Notes: generated from the letters alone by a model not told the origin. A DNA stretch of 64,000 bases from Nemophila menziesii (GCA_029959085.1 JARWIR010000008.1:2728001-2792000); one strand, 5' to 3'. Shown: positions 1 to 11,162, counted from the stretch's first letter. Translations and numbers: made by a program.

Positions 1-110
1 CAAAATAGGAAAGTGCACTACACTAAGCTAAAATCAACCTATAAACTAATAAATAAGCCTAAAATGATGTCTCAGAAGTATATTTTATTATCACAAATGA
101 GGAGACATCA
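1..110 (-). mobile_element. Start of an Athila-like LTR (minus strand, runs off window)
   Basis: Read on the minus strand, a polypurine tract (GAGTTGGGGGTCT, about 111-123) is followed directly by TGATGTCTCC at 110, the same LTR start as element A. The first 45 bases form a hairpin, TGATGTCTC pairing with GAGACATCA. Only the first 110 bases of this LTR lie in the window. Confidence 0.7.
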
Positions 111-540
111 AGACCCCCAACTCAAAGTTGTATCGTCCCGATACAATAAAAGTAAAGAACAGAAGGGTAGTCAAATAAACAAGAAGAAGAAGTCGGAGGA
201 GAATAAGAACTAAACATAATGAATGATCCTAGAGCATAAATATCTAAAAAGTCTCATGTAGTAATGCTCAAGAAATAATGCACGAATATACTTAATATCA
301 TTGACCTAATAAATTCATGCTCAAAATAGGTACTATCAAAATATTCTATGCCTTAATTCAACCTAAATTTTTTAAATTTTATGCAAAAACGAAAAGAAGA
401 TGAGGACAACGAATCCCCACCCCCAACTCAAAAGTGAGCCGTGTCCCCACGACTCGAAAAAGACTCAGAAATGGAATAAAATTTAAAATTAAAACTAACT
501 AAACTACCTAATGCATACAAGCTAATAAGAAAAATTAGAA
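111..540 (-). mobile_element. 3' untranslated region of an Athila-like element (minus)
   Basis: This is the stretch between the downstream ORF remnant (about 545-800) and the LTR at 110. Around 405-470 it carries, on the minus strand, the box found in elements A and B: GAGTCTTTTTCGAGTCGTGG, then a purine-rich GAGTTGGGGGTGGGG. It is shorter than the same region in A (about 1.4 kb), so part is missing. No coding potential was recognised. Confidence 0.6.
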
Positions 541-544
541 TGAC

Positions 545-800
545 TTACCTGGCTGGCCAAAGAGATCCATTATATCCTCATCCGCATCCGAAGCTGAAGG
601 ATCAGAATAATCATCAATATGCTTTTCCAAGGTCAAATCTTCTATCTGTGATTCCAACTGTATGACTTCTGTCCAAAGTTCTCTGTTATCTTCTTGTAAT
701 CTTTCGATATCGTTCTGTAACTTGAGAGCCCAAGGAGGAAGATCATAAACAAAATTATCAAGTTGCTCTTGAAAACCTGCTGTTGTGCTGCCACCCTATG
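545..800 (-). pseudogene. 3'-proximal retroelement ORF remnant (coiled coil plus acidic tail)
   Basis: On the minus strand an open frame of about 80 codons encodes a charged helical stretch (LQNDIERLQEDNRELWTEV) followed by an acidic tail ending DEDIMDLFGQ. It matches the C-terminal half of the ORF at 43,557-44,015 (RKENKALWVEIAQINSQLEE, then EDMMDLYGQ). An in-frame TAG lies just upstream (about 805-807) and no MT-RT N-terminus follows, so it is a fragment. Position between integrase and 3' LTR suggests the accessory ORF of an Athila-type element. Function is unknown; the sequence suggests only a coiled coil. Confidence 0.6.
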
Positions 801-838
801 TTGCTTGATTTTTTTTGTTTTAAGAACCAGAGGTGTAG

Positions 839-925
839 TCGGGGAAGAAGAAGAAGAACGGGGAAGAAGAAGAAGGGGGGGGGGAGGTAGGGGTGCGGTG
901 GGGTTGGGGGGTTATTTTATTATTT
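839..925. repeat. GAA-rich / G-rich simple sequence
   Basis: A purine tract of GGGGAAGAAGAAGAAGAA units passes into long G runs (875-911: a run of ten G, then GGGG, GGGG and six G separated by one to four bases). The G runs could form a G-quadruplex on the plus strand. Confidence 0.75.
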
Positions 926-1069
926 ATATTTAATATTATAAAAACTATATAAAATTTCTTTATTACCCTTGTTTTAACTTAATTAAACACTTAATTAGTA
1001 TTAAGATTAAAAAAAAATTGTGACATGAAATTTCCACGTCGGATTTAATGGAGAAAATGGACGGAAAAC

Positions 1070-1185
1070 GCACTCAGGGGGTAACGGGTCACAAAAGTAA
1101 ATCTTAGGGGGCAACGAGGCGCATTTTAAGACTTAGGGGGCAACCTGTCAATCGCGTATAAACCCAGGGGACAAAAGTGTCATTT
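1070..1185. repeat. Degenerate direct repeat with AGGGGGYAAC core
   Basis: Four imperfect units about 30 bases apart share the core CAGGGGGTAAC / TAGGGGGCAAC / TAGGGGGCAAC / CAGGGGACAAA, each followed by a GTCA- or GAGGCGC-like stretch. It abuts the 3' flank of the XH pseudogene. I do not recognise the family; it could be the edge of a DNA transposon. Confidence 0.55.
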
Positions 1186-1189
1186 ACTA

Positions 1190-2470
1190 TAATTAATTTC
1201 TTTGTTAAGGAGGGATTCACAAACCAAATTTCTGAATATAATGAAATAATGCATAACTGCAAGCAATTAACAAAGAAAATAAATGAGCCGAAGTACATGA
1301 ACAATAGTCTCCACTGGACATAATTTAGCAAAAAGGAAAAAACAGATTGCAAAATTAGGCTTCATAATAGATAACGGGTAAATCCAGTAGCACTAGTTTA
1401 CCAAAAAGAGCTAGTTATTAAGTTCTTCACAATAACCTAAGATGGAAAGTGAGGGTGAGCTAATGTAGTTAAATGATTGATTAATTCCTACAAAAAAAGT
1501 GAAATAAAGATTTTGAATGAGTAAAGATTCATGCTCAAGAAATAAAATAGATTTCGATATTAATTTTAAAGTACCTCTTTATGTCTAGCGCTTGAGCAAT
1601 TTCAATTGCTTGAATAATTGATTACTTCCATCAAAGTGGCTTTTCTATTTTCTTTAAAGTCCTAAAGCTCTGAAATTTAGTATCCGCCACTGGATTGTAT
1701 TATTCAACCTCCTTTAAAGCAGTAGTTACTGAAATATAAACATTACCCCATTTCTCTTTAAGCCTTTGTAAAGACTTATCATCCTCGTTCAATAATTTCT
1801 GCAATTAATATTCAACCTAATTATTATAAGCATTGCAAGCCAAAAGAGAATTAATTACTAATTACCTCAAAGTTTCTCTCATCAATTTGGATTGTCTTAA
1901 AGGGATGCCACTCACTGTCCTGTCCTTAATCTTCTCCTGCCACAAAGAACACATTTCCAAGACCTTAATTTTGGATTATTTAAGGGAAAACCTCTCTTCA
2001 CATGTTGTTTTAAACGTCTTAACCTCTATTGCTCCCATTCATTTTATCCCAATATGGTATTTGTTACTAGTCATCATTCTATGCAAGCCCTGCAAATCAC
2101 ACTCTCACATTGTTTCAGAATTACTATTTAACAAAGAAGATTTAAATGACAAAAGCATGATTCAAACCCCGATCAACTATTTACGAGCGCTCACAAGCTC
2201 ATCATTACCCAGACTCTCTTTTGCAACAATTGTATAGTTCACGTCTTGAACATTTCCCATCTCCTCAACTTTCTCTTCCAATTCAGAGTTCAACTCTTTT
2301 ATTTTACTTTGAACAACTGCTTTTTTCACTTATATGTTTCATTACCTCTAATTTCCCTTTTAACTCTGCAATTTCCATCTACAGCTTCTGTTTAGCATCC
2401 AAATTTCTTTCTAAACTAAAATATCTTCGCCAAAGCTTCTTCTTCTCTAACCACAGTGAAACTAAATAAA
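1190..2470 (-). pseudogene. IDN2/FDM-like XH-domain protein, broken 3' part
   Basis: Proteins of the IDN2/FDM family bind RNA duplexes in plant RNA-directed DNA methylation; they end in a coiled coil and an XH domain. Read on the minus strand, 2,470-2,183 gives coiled-coil sequence (ERNLDAKQKL, stop, MEIAELKGKLEVMKHI), then KIKELNSELEEKVEE and a KESLGNDELVSARK stretch ending in a stop. About 2,090-1,872 gives the XH core (SLWQEKIKDR, frameshift, EWHPFKTIQIDERNFE). About 1,795-1,700 gives the XH end (KLLNEDDKSLQRLKEKWGN, then VTTALKEVE). Two non-coding stretches look like introns, so it is not a processed copy. Stops and a frameshift make it non-functional. The flank to 1,190 matches the flank of the XH relic near 21,093. 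The rearrangement breakpoint at 2,058 lies inside it. Confidence 0.75.
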
Positions 2471-2624
2471 GATTTAAGTGGACCATATAATTAAGAGTTA
2501 AAAAAATTAGATCAAAGTAATTAAAAAATAAAATTTGTACTCGAATAAGAAAGGATTCTATGAGGACAGCCCCACAGTTGTAATATGGACCCTCCAAATA
2601 AATATATAAGAGATCCCCATATCG

Positions 2625-2633
2625 TATATCATA
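2625..2633. repeat. 9-bp target-site duplication, left
   Basis: TATATCATA lies directly before the left terminal inverted repeat. The same nine bases follow the right repeat at 4,004-4,012. Confidence 0.85.
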
Positions 2634-4003
2634 GAGGTTTTTTTATTTGTAACATATTTAAAAAAAATAATTGCAACAAAAACTTATTCTATAAAATAAT
2701 TCCACAACTAACCTATAGGCGCTTCTCGGAGGAGCGCCTCTTTCATTTAGCCAGTCCATTAACTTAAAGCCCACTAATTAATTTAATATAAAGGCGCTTC
2801 TTTGAAGAGCGCTTTTACATAAAAAAAATAGACTCATTTGGCCAACTATCTGTCTTATAGTAGATAAAAGCCTTGTTTGGTGATGGTACTGGACCAAATG
2901 TCCATCTGAAGCTAAGCTAAGATGGTGATAATTTTCTAATTTCGAATTGGTTGTCCATTAGGAATTTGTGGATTATAGATGTTAGCATTTTTATGAACAC
3001 AAGCTATAGGTTAGTGATCATATCCAGGTTCATGAATTGCAGTTTGGTCCTTGGATTATTGTACCCTAAATTAACCACTCCCAAAGCTTGGATAATCAGC
3101 TTCTAAAAAACCCTTACAACAGTTGTAATATGAAATAAATAAGCATTTTTAATATAAAATAAATGTGCAGGCCCCAAACTACTGTTATGCAAAAATACAT
3201 CACTCAAATTTTCAAAAGTTTGAGATTTAGTCCCTGCGTTATAACTGTGACCATGAATGGTCTAATTGAGACTCTGAAATTAAATTTATGAAAATATTTT
3301 CAGTTTGCTGATTGAGGCAAAAGGGAGGGAGGGAGCGAAGGTACCAAGAAGTTGGTGGATCGACAACCTTGGTCCCTTAAGTTTTGAAAAATATCAATTT
3401 GACCCTTTAATTATTTTTTAATAGAAAAAATACCTTATGATAAGCTAACTAGATGGCTTGAGATACAGGGACTGAAACCCCTCATCTCCATTTGCTATGT
3501 CTTTTAGTAATATACTGTGGGCAGGTTTGCACACACCCTATATAATAATATGAGGGTTGGGTCAGATTTTTTAGGTTTAAACAACCCTTACTTTACATTG
3601 TTCATTATACAATAGTAATTTCTGATGTACTCTACATTGTTCATTGTATAATAGTAAATTCTGATGTATGCAACTTGGTTTTTCTTTTTGTAATTTTTGA
3701 TACATATATGCTAGAGTTTATAGTTATGCCTTCTTAATCAAAATCAAAAATAAAAAAAGATTTCCTGATTTCCTTTCTCATAAACAAGGCTTTTATGTAT
3801 CATAAGACAAACCGTTGGTCAATGAAGTCTATTTTTTTAAGTAAAGGCGCTCTTCAAAGAAGGCGCATTTGTATTAAATTAATTAGCGAATGACTAAATG
3901 AAAGAGGCGCTCCTCCGCCTATAGATTAATTGTACAATTATTTTGTCGAATAAGTTTTTATTGTAATTATTTTTTTAAAATATGTTACAAATAAAAAAAA
4001 CTC
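2634..4003. mobile_element. Non-autonomous Mutator-like element (MULE)
   Basis: The 1,370-bp element has long terminal inverted repeats of about 250 bp (2,634-2,885 and 3,770-4,003) starting GAGGTTTTTTTATTTGTAAC and ending GTTACAAATAAAAAAAACTC. It is flanked by a 9-bp direct repeat, the target-site length typical of Mutator-like elements. Each arm carries nested hairpins such as GGCGCTTCTTTGAAGAGCGC. The 900-bp interior shows no transposase, so movement would need an autonomous relative. It sits between the XH pseudogene and the transposase-like relic at 4,040. A second copy is at 45,389-46,756. Confidence 0.85.
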
Positions 4004-4012
4004 TATATCATA
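4004..4012. repeat. 9-bp target-site duplication, right
   Basis: TATATCATA, identical to 2,625-2,633, marks the right insertion point of the MULE. Confidence 0.85.
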
Positions 4013-4039
4013 GCCCATAACAATAATTTAATGTACCTC

Positions 4040-5730
4040 CTTAATTCGTGAGACATCATCTTCTTCTATTTTTATACCCAAATCAAATGGTCCAAGCGGC
4101 CTATTAAAGGTGGCCCAATAAGCCCTTATTTCCCTATCTTCACCATTTCTGCCCAGTTATACTTCATCTTCTCCTTTTTAAATAAATCGAGCTCATACCA
4201 CCATAACCGCTTACTCCTCCCTGTCAAGTTTCTCTGGTGCCGCACCACCATCTCTGCCACACCAGCCCCAATCAACCATCCTTACCGCGCCTCCCAATAC
4301 ACAACGGCTGTCCATAACCCGTAGAGCTCCCGGGCAACAGAGTACAACAGATCGGCATCAAATCTTCAAATTCATGTCATTCATGTACTCACGGTACCAT
4401 GATCTATTACTATCTGGTAAGATCTTTTTCATCTTCTCTCCCCCTTAACTTGCTCCCTCCTATCAGATCCAATTCCATAGATAACCAATGGAAATACAAC
4501 AAACTTGTAACTTAAATTGGAACCCAAATATATGCTTATTGATCTTGTAATAGATTTTCGTATATTTTTAGATCTAGTTATGTAATTATAGGTATCTTTG
4601 TGTTGTTATTCATAGATTATGATCCCATACCCAAATTATGTAGATCTCCCATATCCAATACCCATATTATAATTTTGATTGTTATCTGTCAGAACTTTAC
4701 CTCGATTCCAAACCTTGATTTTGTTACTATAACCTTCAACTAATCCCATTTGGCCACCTTTCATATAGTCCCTCCTAAACATCAGTTTACACCATTATTC
4801 CCTCTATAATTTCCTACGCACAAGGGCCCAATCAAGCCTAGGAAAATCCTAGGAACAAAGAGAACTGTCGCATTACATTAATGAGTTGTTTGCTTTATTT
4901 ACAGAAAAACTGATTGTTGGCCATGACATTTCAACAAAGTGTAACATTCTATGTAAGTTACTTACCCATTGTAATATCGATATTAGATATTAAATGGTTA
5001 TAAGTTGCCCTTGATAATCCAAACTTGATTGTTTTGTGTTAGGTTATATGTTGTTGTTCCTTTGGATGCAGCGAATATGTTGTACTCCACAAACCAGATA
5101 TATCGGACATCAACAAGCGTCAGTTGATTGGATTGTAGAGACATGAAAAATGTCTCATTGATAATCCAAATTACTCACCTAAAGATATTATTGAATATAT
5201 TCACGGCAAGCATGGAGAGCAAAGGAGAAAATCGTAACTTCTTTCCGTGGTTCATTTGAAGAGGATTATCGTCTTTTAAGACAATACTGCGACCAAATTA
5301 ACATGACAAATCCTGGAAGTATAGCATCTGTGTTTGTTCATCCCGAGGATAATTCCTTCCGTAGGCTGTTTGTTTCGTTTCATGCACGTTTCACGGATTA
5401 TAATAGTGCCTGAGATACAGCTTGAGATAGATTGTAGTGGTATGCAAATTTTACGTTATATATATACACATTTTTTTAAGTTAAAATATTTATTTGGTGG
5501 TTGTAACAGTTTTCCTTATGGAAAAAAAACAAAAAAAATGGATGTTGGCCATGACATTTCGACGAAGGAGAGACTCCTCTGTAAGACATGCCCTTTCTAG
5601 ACATGCAAGTTGACCAAGGTTCAAGGAAAGCCCAAACACACCTTGGGATATATAAGGAAGCTCAATAGAGAGTAGAAATTGAACTGGATGATAAAGATAT
5701 GACTGATATTTTCTGTATTTAGTTACAAAC
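4040..5730 (+). pseudogene. Mutator transposase-like gene remnant with 5' UTR intron
   Basis: 4,040-4,960 resembles a gene 5' end: pyrimidine-rich leader, a possible first exon ending in a splice-donor-like GGTAAGATC near 4,418, a long T-rich intron, and a short exon after TTTACAG (about 4,904) encoding KLIVGHDISTK. 5,145-5,240 encodes LIDNPNYSPKDIIEYIHGKHG and 5,248-5,412 encodes EEDYRLLRQYCDQINMTNPG then EDNSFRRLFVSFHA. Both match the N-terminal part of plant MULE transposases, just before the catalytic domain. Stops and frameshifts interrupt it and the catalytic core is absent. A later exon-like stretch (5,540-5,665) encodes VGHDISTKERLLCKTCPF. Diverged relatives run on the minus strand at 34,500-32,760 and 21,080-20,430. 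It could be a decayed MULE or a domesticated gene. Confidence 0.6.
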
Positions 5731-6571
5731 GTTGTCTAGATAATTGATTTGGTTTTTTTGTTTTTTTTAATTTTGTCTATTGATTCTCATTATATACATT
5801 AATTTCTATTCATGCTTGCTCAGTTTTCAAACATAAACAACTTTTTATTAGATGATTCGTTGAAAACTGCAATTTAATAAAAAAAATATGCTGATACTTT
5901 TAATTTAATTGCTAATGAATTAACTAGATGTGTCTAACAATTTTTATTACCTATTCATTTTGACATAAATTTTTTGTATTCTTTGTTTCTTTTTCTTTTT
6001 TCAGTCATACGGGATTTCTCTCACGTCTGTCATAAATATTCCTCATTCTCATAAATATTCCTCATAACCCATCTACTCTACCCTAGTAAGTACTCCCCAT
6101 AAGCTATATGAAGGATCACATATTCCACTATGTCTTTAATATTAATCTTGTCTAGAATTTAATCCTGCATTCACTAATCAATATGCGCATATATTTTACT
6201 CTTTATAAATATGGTCTATCTTGAGCTTCGTGAGTTTACATTGTCTTTCACTAACATCGTAATTCTCCTAAATTCGTCTCAATACTCAACCTAGAGAAAA
6301 TTTACTACTTTATCATCCCGAGACTAAAATGAAGAGCACATGACTCAGACGTGACTGTTGATTCCACCATAGAAGACTTAGCAAAGCCACATACCCTTAT
6401 TGTTAGATAAAGTGGAGTTATATCTACAACATTGTATAAATAAAGCTTAATCCTCACAACCAGTTTTATCCATTATATAAAGCAATATTTTGTTGAAACT
6501 ACCAATCCACGATCGATCTGTTTACCCCCACATGAACAAACATCTGTGCTAAATCAAAATCTTATATTTTT
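5731..6571. repeat. A+T-rich flank and dispersed repeat R1
   Basis: 5,731-6,050 is T-rich and non-coding. About 6,050-6,420 belongs to a dispersed repeat (R1) with the core CTCAATACTCAACCTAGAG and ATCCCGAGACTAAA. Related copies are at 8,425-8,609, 31,905-32,300 (minus), 37,597-37,895 (minus) and 42,133-42,327 (minus). No coding potential was recognised. R1 may be an internal piece of the LTR element that supplies LTR D. Confidence 0.5.
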
Positions 6572-8420
6572 TGATAGATTAAAACATTCTCGAGACATCA
6601 TTTTATAGGGTTTTAGTGCTTAAATGCGAGATTTATCACTTATATTTGATATATTTTGATTTAGTGGTTTAATCTTGGATAATTATATGTTTGAAGCATT
6701 ATTTAGGAAATTTGTGTGTTAAGTGTGAAAAACCTAGTTACATGGATAGTATTAGATCTCAAGATGAATCCAAGAATTCGAAAAACTGAAGAAGAAACCC
6801 AAATCAAGTCACAAAAGGAGCCAAGAAGTTCAGCTAAAACTTACCAAAAAGTCTCGAAAAAATACATCCATCGACTTGCAGAAATCATAACAAATAATCA
6901 GTAATTAATCAGATCATAAAATTTACATAGAAGATAGTATGGGAGTCTAGTACACGTGGTAAAAAGGGCGTCAAATTCCGAGTCAAGACGTGAATGTTAT
7001 GACATTCTGAAAAGACCTAAGACGGTCAGAAGAGACCACTATGCCATTTTTTACTCACTTAAGCTGGCTTAAATGAGATAAAACCTTTTCTGGAACTCAT
7101 ATATACTAATTTTGACCATTAAAACATATCACTCATCATATTCAAGAGCTAGAAATACGGAGATCAAGGAGACAAGAGTTGGAGTTCAAGAACAACACTT
7201 TTTATCCCCTTAATTAGTATAATTCTTTCATCTTTTAAATTCTTGATTTAGTCATGACATTAATTGCTTTTATTTTTCTCTTTTTCATTATGAGCTAATT
7301 TTATCTAACTTGAGAATTGTAAGGGTCTGAACCCTAGATAATGATTTCATGCTTTTCTATTAATTTGATATTTAAATTAAAATGAATTTGTGCTATTTTT
7401 ATTGAATATGAATTTGTTAATTGTGTGAGCCTATTTATCTGGTCAGTTAGTAGGTTAGTATAGAAACCTAACCATTTCTCGATAGGGGCTTGAGTTGTGG
7501 AGCGTCGTTTATATTAGTTTGATATGGTTTAGTGAACCAAGATGTCTCGACTAATCAAATAACACATAGAATTATAGTAAATTTGTTTAAATTTTCTGTA
7601 ATGTCACTCAATAGAGGTCGTTAGAGTATTAGGTTCAGCCCCTTTTTTACCCAAAGGAAATTTAAGAGGATAGTTGAATCCCGTGGTTAAATACCAAACT
7701 CGCCCTTAAAACAAGAGAAGTTAAATCGTGTCTCTTGGGGATTACTAATAATTCTCGAGTTAATCTCTATTCTTAAAACTCTTTTAAATTAAATTTATTT
7801 TAGCTAATCATTGTTTCATTTTTATTTTCATCTTATCTTCATAACAAGAAAACCAAACACAAAATATTTACTTTTTTGTCTTTTGTTTTGAAAACGTTTT
7901 AATGAACCTAGAATCTATGATGTAGAACTCATTTTTTGGGCCTAGGTAATCGACTGGGACCTAGCGCCTAGGCGATATTACATTGGGCCAATGCATTATT
8001 AGGCGGTTACGAATTCTGCTATATAATTTTATATATTTACTAATATATGTGTAATGATTATGATAATTATAATTATTTATTCATCTAAAAACACTATAGT
8101 ATATAAACACTTAAATTAGAATTATAATATCAATTCTAGAATTTTGAGAGTAAGAAATATAAAAGGAGTGCCTCAAAAGCCATTTTTTCCATTAATTGGC
8201 ACCTAGGCGGGCTAGGCGCCTCTTCCACGGTAACTAAGGTACTAAAGGAAAAAGCCTAGAACTTTTACTAGGCGTAGGAGGCGATTTCTACAACATAGCC
8301 TATAATTAAGTCATTTATTGATTATCTAGTCCATGTGGAGACGATTTACTTACTAATTATATTACTTGACGACTCTTACACTTGCAAGGAACAACTTCTT
8401 TGGTGTTGATTTATTGTCAA
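6572..8420 (+). mobile_element. Solo LTR, family D, with nested MITE
   Basis: It begins TGATAGATT and about 26 bases later has GAGACATCATTTT, the right arm of the hairpin that opens the LTRs of the Athila-like elements here. It ends shortly after CTTGACGACTCTTACACTTG, which matches the U5 signature ACAACCGTACACTTGCGG of element A. No primer site or coding region follows. A minus-strand relative is at 37,898-39,355, with the same nested insertion. The exact ends are inferred. The short ORF at 6,716-6,904 is a chance frame inside the LTR. Confidence 0.6.
7918..8295. mobile_element. MITE-like element rich in GCCTAGGCG
   Basis: A 378-bp insert has short terminal inverted repeats (TGATGTAGAA and TTCTACAACA) flanked by TA on both sides. 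Subterminal sequence is rich in CTAGGCGCC-type palindromes; the middle is A+T-rich. It is non-coding. A related element (38,008-38,368) sits at the same place in the other D-type LTR. Confidence 0.55.
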
Positions 8421-8609
8421 CCTTGAACCTCGTGTTCCTATGCTTAATGTCCACACAATGTTTCACTAACCTAATAAATCGATTCTTATCATATTGCCCT
8501 TCACTATCACCTGCAACTATCTTGAATCTTTCTCAATTCTCAATCTAGAGAAACCTCTCTGTTTTGTCATTCTAAGACTAAAATAAAGAATAAATAACAT
8601 AGACATGAC

Positions 8610-8717
8610 CGATTATATATTTTTCAAGTAACCGAACCACCCCGTCAGGGCGACAGTTCTAATATTATATATTTCACCCTGACCAGGGGTTCGGTTACTT
8701 GAAAAAATATATAATCG
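8610..8717. repeat. Long hairpin (foldback) next to LTR C
   Basis: The left arm (8,610-8,652) starts CGATTATATATTTTTCAAGT; the right arm (8,674-8,717) is its near-perfect reverse complement. The loop is about 21 bases. The arm resembles 9,301-9,360 inside LTR C, so it looks like an inverted duplication of an LTR segment. Copy 2 is at about 51,368-51,475. Confidence 0.8.
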
Positions 8718-8718
8718 T

Positions 8719-10230
8719 TGGGTTACCCATTTTTTGTTTCCTTAGGTGTGGTAAAATAACATAACAAATGCAGTCCTCGAGAGAGCTAACTATCACAAGT
8801 GTATGGATCGTTGACAAGTAATAAAAGAAGTATGTACAAAGTATCATCTTCACAAGGACTACGAATTTATTTCTTATGTAGTGTTCTTAGAGTATTAAAA
8901 TGGGTTGTTAACTTAATTACGAAGATAAAAGCAAATATTTTTTTTTGTTTTCCTTTCATCAAGCTAGTATGCAATAAAGATAAATTTACTAAGAAATAAA
9001 GATAAGACTAAATACAAGTAAACAACAAAGGAGAAAAGATAAGAATATAGCTTGAAAACTCACAAGTAATCCCCACTAGTATTGAGTTTATATTTTATTG
9101 GTTCAGGGTGAATTGATAATTTTGCAATAATCAGGATTCCAACTTCTTCCAAACTCCCATCAGGGTAGCTCAAGAAGCTACTCCAACACTACCAGCAGAC
9201 TCGGGTGAGGCGACCCTATGCAATATCGGTAAATAAAAATCTCTAACCCTACTAACTATATGGCTAGGAAAGCCTGTTAAAATCACTACCGCACACCAAA
9301 TGATTATATATTGTTTTAAGTAATTGAAACCCCCGTCAAGGTGACAGTTTTAATTACTAAGGGTAGCCCTATACTTTTCCAAAGTAAGGGCTGGAATTTA
9401 ACGGCAATACATAAGAAAAGCATAAACGATAACAGTTCAATTTAAAGTGTGATCTCCCAAGTTTAATAAAAGAATAAAATAATTTTCTAGGGTTCATACA
9501 TTATTGTTGTTCTCAAGCTATGAGAATTCAGTTCATAATAAGGAAATTTAAACTTGCAATTAAAAGTCTAATGTTCATGTTCAGAAGATAAAACTGAATA
9601 AAGTTACACTAATAACTGAAGACGAATGATGGTAGAACGAAGTGGAATGGCATGAACTGCTTCCGAGCTCCTTCTTCTCTTATTCTCTCTACTCCACGAA
9701 ATTTATAATGTATAAATATGAATATGAACCCTTTTTTAATATTAAAAACTAATATAGAACGGGGCCATCATGCTTTAGGTGTTGTGGGCTTCTTTTAGCT
9801 AGCCCAATTCACCAAAAACGTTTTAATGATTGAGTTGACTAGTTCAAACCACGATATCAACAAATTACATAACTTTTCAACTCTGCTCCAAATCAAGAAC
9901 CGTCAGTCCTATGCGCTCCTGGCTCCAAGAATTATCTAGAAACCAAAGGTCTCCTCCAGAATGTTCATCAATCATGCGTGGTAACTCGAACAAGTTGCTT
10001 TCCAAATCTAGCAGACATATGCTTTCACTTTCTAAAAGTGGTTGAAGTATCCTTTTTTACCATGACGAAGGGGTAATATTGTCTTCTTGACTTCTTATCA
10101 TTATCTCAGAGTATATTAGCATCGAAGTACCTAAGAGCTGCACACTTAACACATAAAAGTTCTAAAAATTACATAAACACCGAAACTAGACAAGAAAGTT
10201 TCATGACGCTCTTTTTTATGTGAGATGTCA
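8719..10230 (-). mobile_element. 3' LTR of Athila-like element C
   Basis: On the minus strand the LTR starts TGACATCTCACATAAA at 10,230 and ends GGGTAACCCA at 8,719, giving TG...CA ends and 1,512 bp. A CTTGTCAACGATCCATACAC stretch near the end corresponds to the U5 signature of the other LTRs. Two CACCTTGACGGGGG-like motifs lie at about 9,156 and 9,330. There is no 5' partner; the element is cut at 12,984 by element A. Confidence 0.6.
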
Positions 10231-10516
10231 TGCTACTTAATATTTTCATTTTTCTTTTCTACAATTTTTCAATAGAACATGGTAAAGGGTTACAATAAAA
10301 ATTTCATCTTTAACACAGCACATACAATACAAACTCATAAAATCCCACCAAATGTGTTTCCCATGATGAATTCCCACCACCCCAAACTCAAACTCTAAAG
10401 ACGATTGTCTTAGCGTTGCGATTTAAGTGCGGGTCATATGTAAAAGTCCTAAAATTTAAGGGTTATGACTCATAATGTGGCAAAAAATAAAAAGCTACAT
10501 CTAGAAATGGGGTTAA

Positions 10517-10591
<75 letters not shown>

Positions 10592-11160
10592 TATTCAGTT
10601 CAGTTTAGCAAGCTCAAGGCTTCAAGTAACTTATCAAAGAGCTTCCTTAATCATATTACTAACTACTAGGCCATATTACTTTTTCACTTTGAGTTCATAG
10701 GTTACAAAAGGTTTTCAACTAGCTCACACCTCAAGTTATACACACCGCTCAAGCCTCACAAAGATCCAACTTGCTTCTACACAGTGCTTACTAATCTTTT
10801 CTATTCTTTAATTAACATTCTCATGCAAAATATACTATACGCGTTGTGACACTGTTTTAGGACACACTGTATACTACCATTGACTCACTAACATTATGAT
10901 TCATAGGTACATTCAATACATTCTATGACAAATCCCTATATTATCCACTAAATTTCTCAAATTTCATGCTAAAAACAGAAAACGAAGATGAAAACAATGA
11001 ATCCCCACCCCACTCAAAAGTGAGTTGTGTCATCATAACTCGAAAGACTAAAAACCGCAATAAAACTTAAAAAAATATACACTAACAAATAAGCAGTTAA
11101 GGAGGAAGGTTAGGAAACATTACTTGGCAGATGACTAAGTCATCCAAGTTGCGATCAACG
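10231..11160 (-). mobile_element. 3' UTR of element C
   Basis: Minus strand. It carries the box GAGTTTGGGGTGGTGGG (about 10,380) preceded by TATGACCCGCACTTAAAT (about 10,437), and a second purine-rich box near 11,005. Both match the 3' UTRs of A and B. It includes the TA microsatellite. No coding sequence was found. Confidence 0.6.
10521..10589. repeat. (TA)n microsatellite
   Basis: About 34 uninterrupted TA units. The matching tract in the second copy (53,278-53,356) is about 10 bases longer. Confidence 0.95.
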
Positions 11161-11162
11161 TG

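Noticed and set aside
4040..5730. Intact host gene with 5' UTR intron
   Set aside because: The transposase-like core has stops and frameshifts in both copies and the catalytic region is absent.
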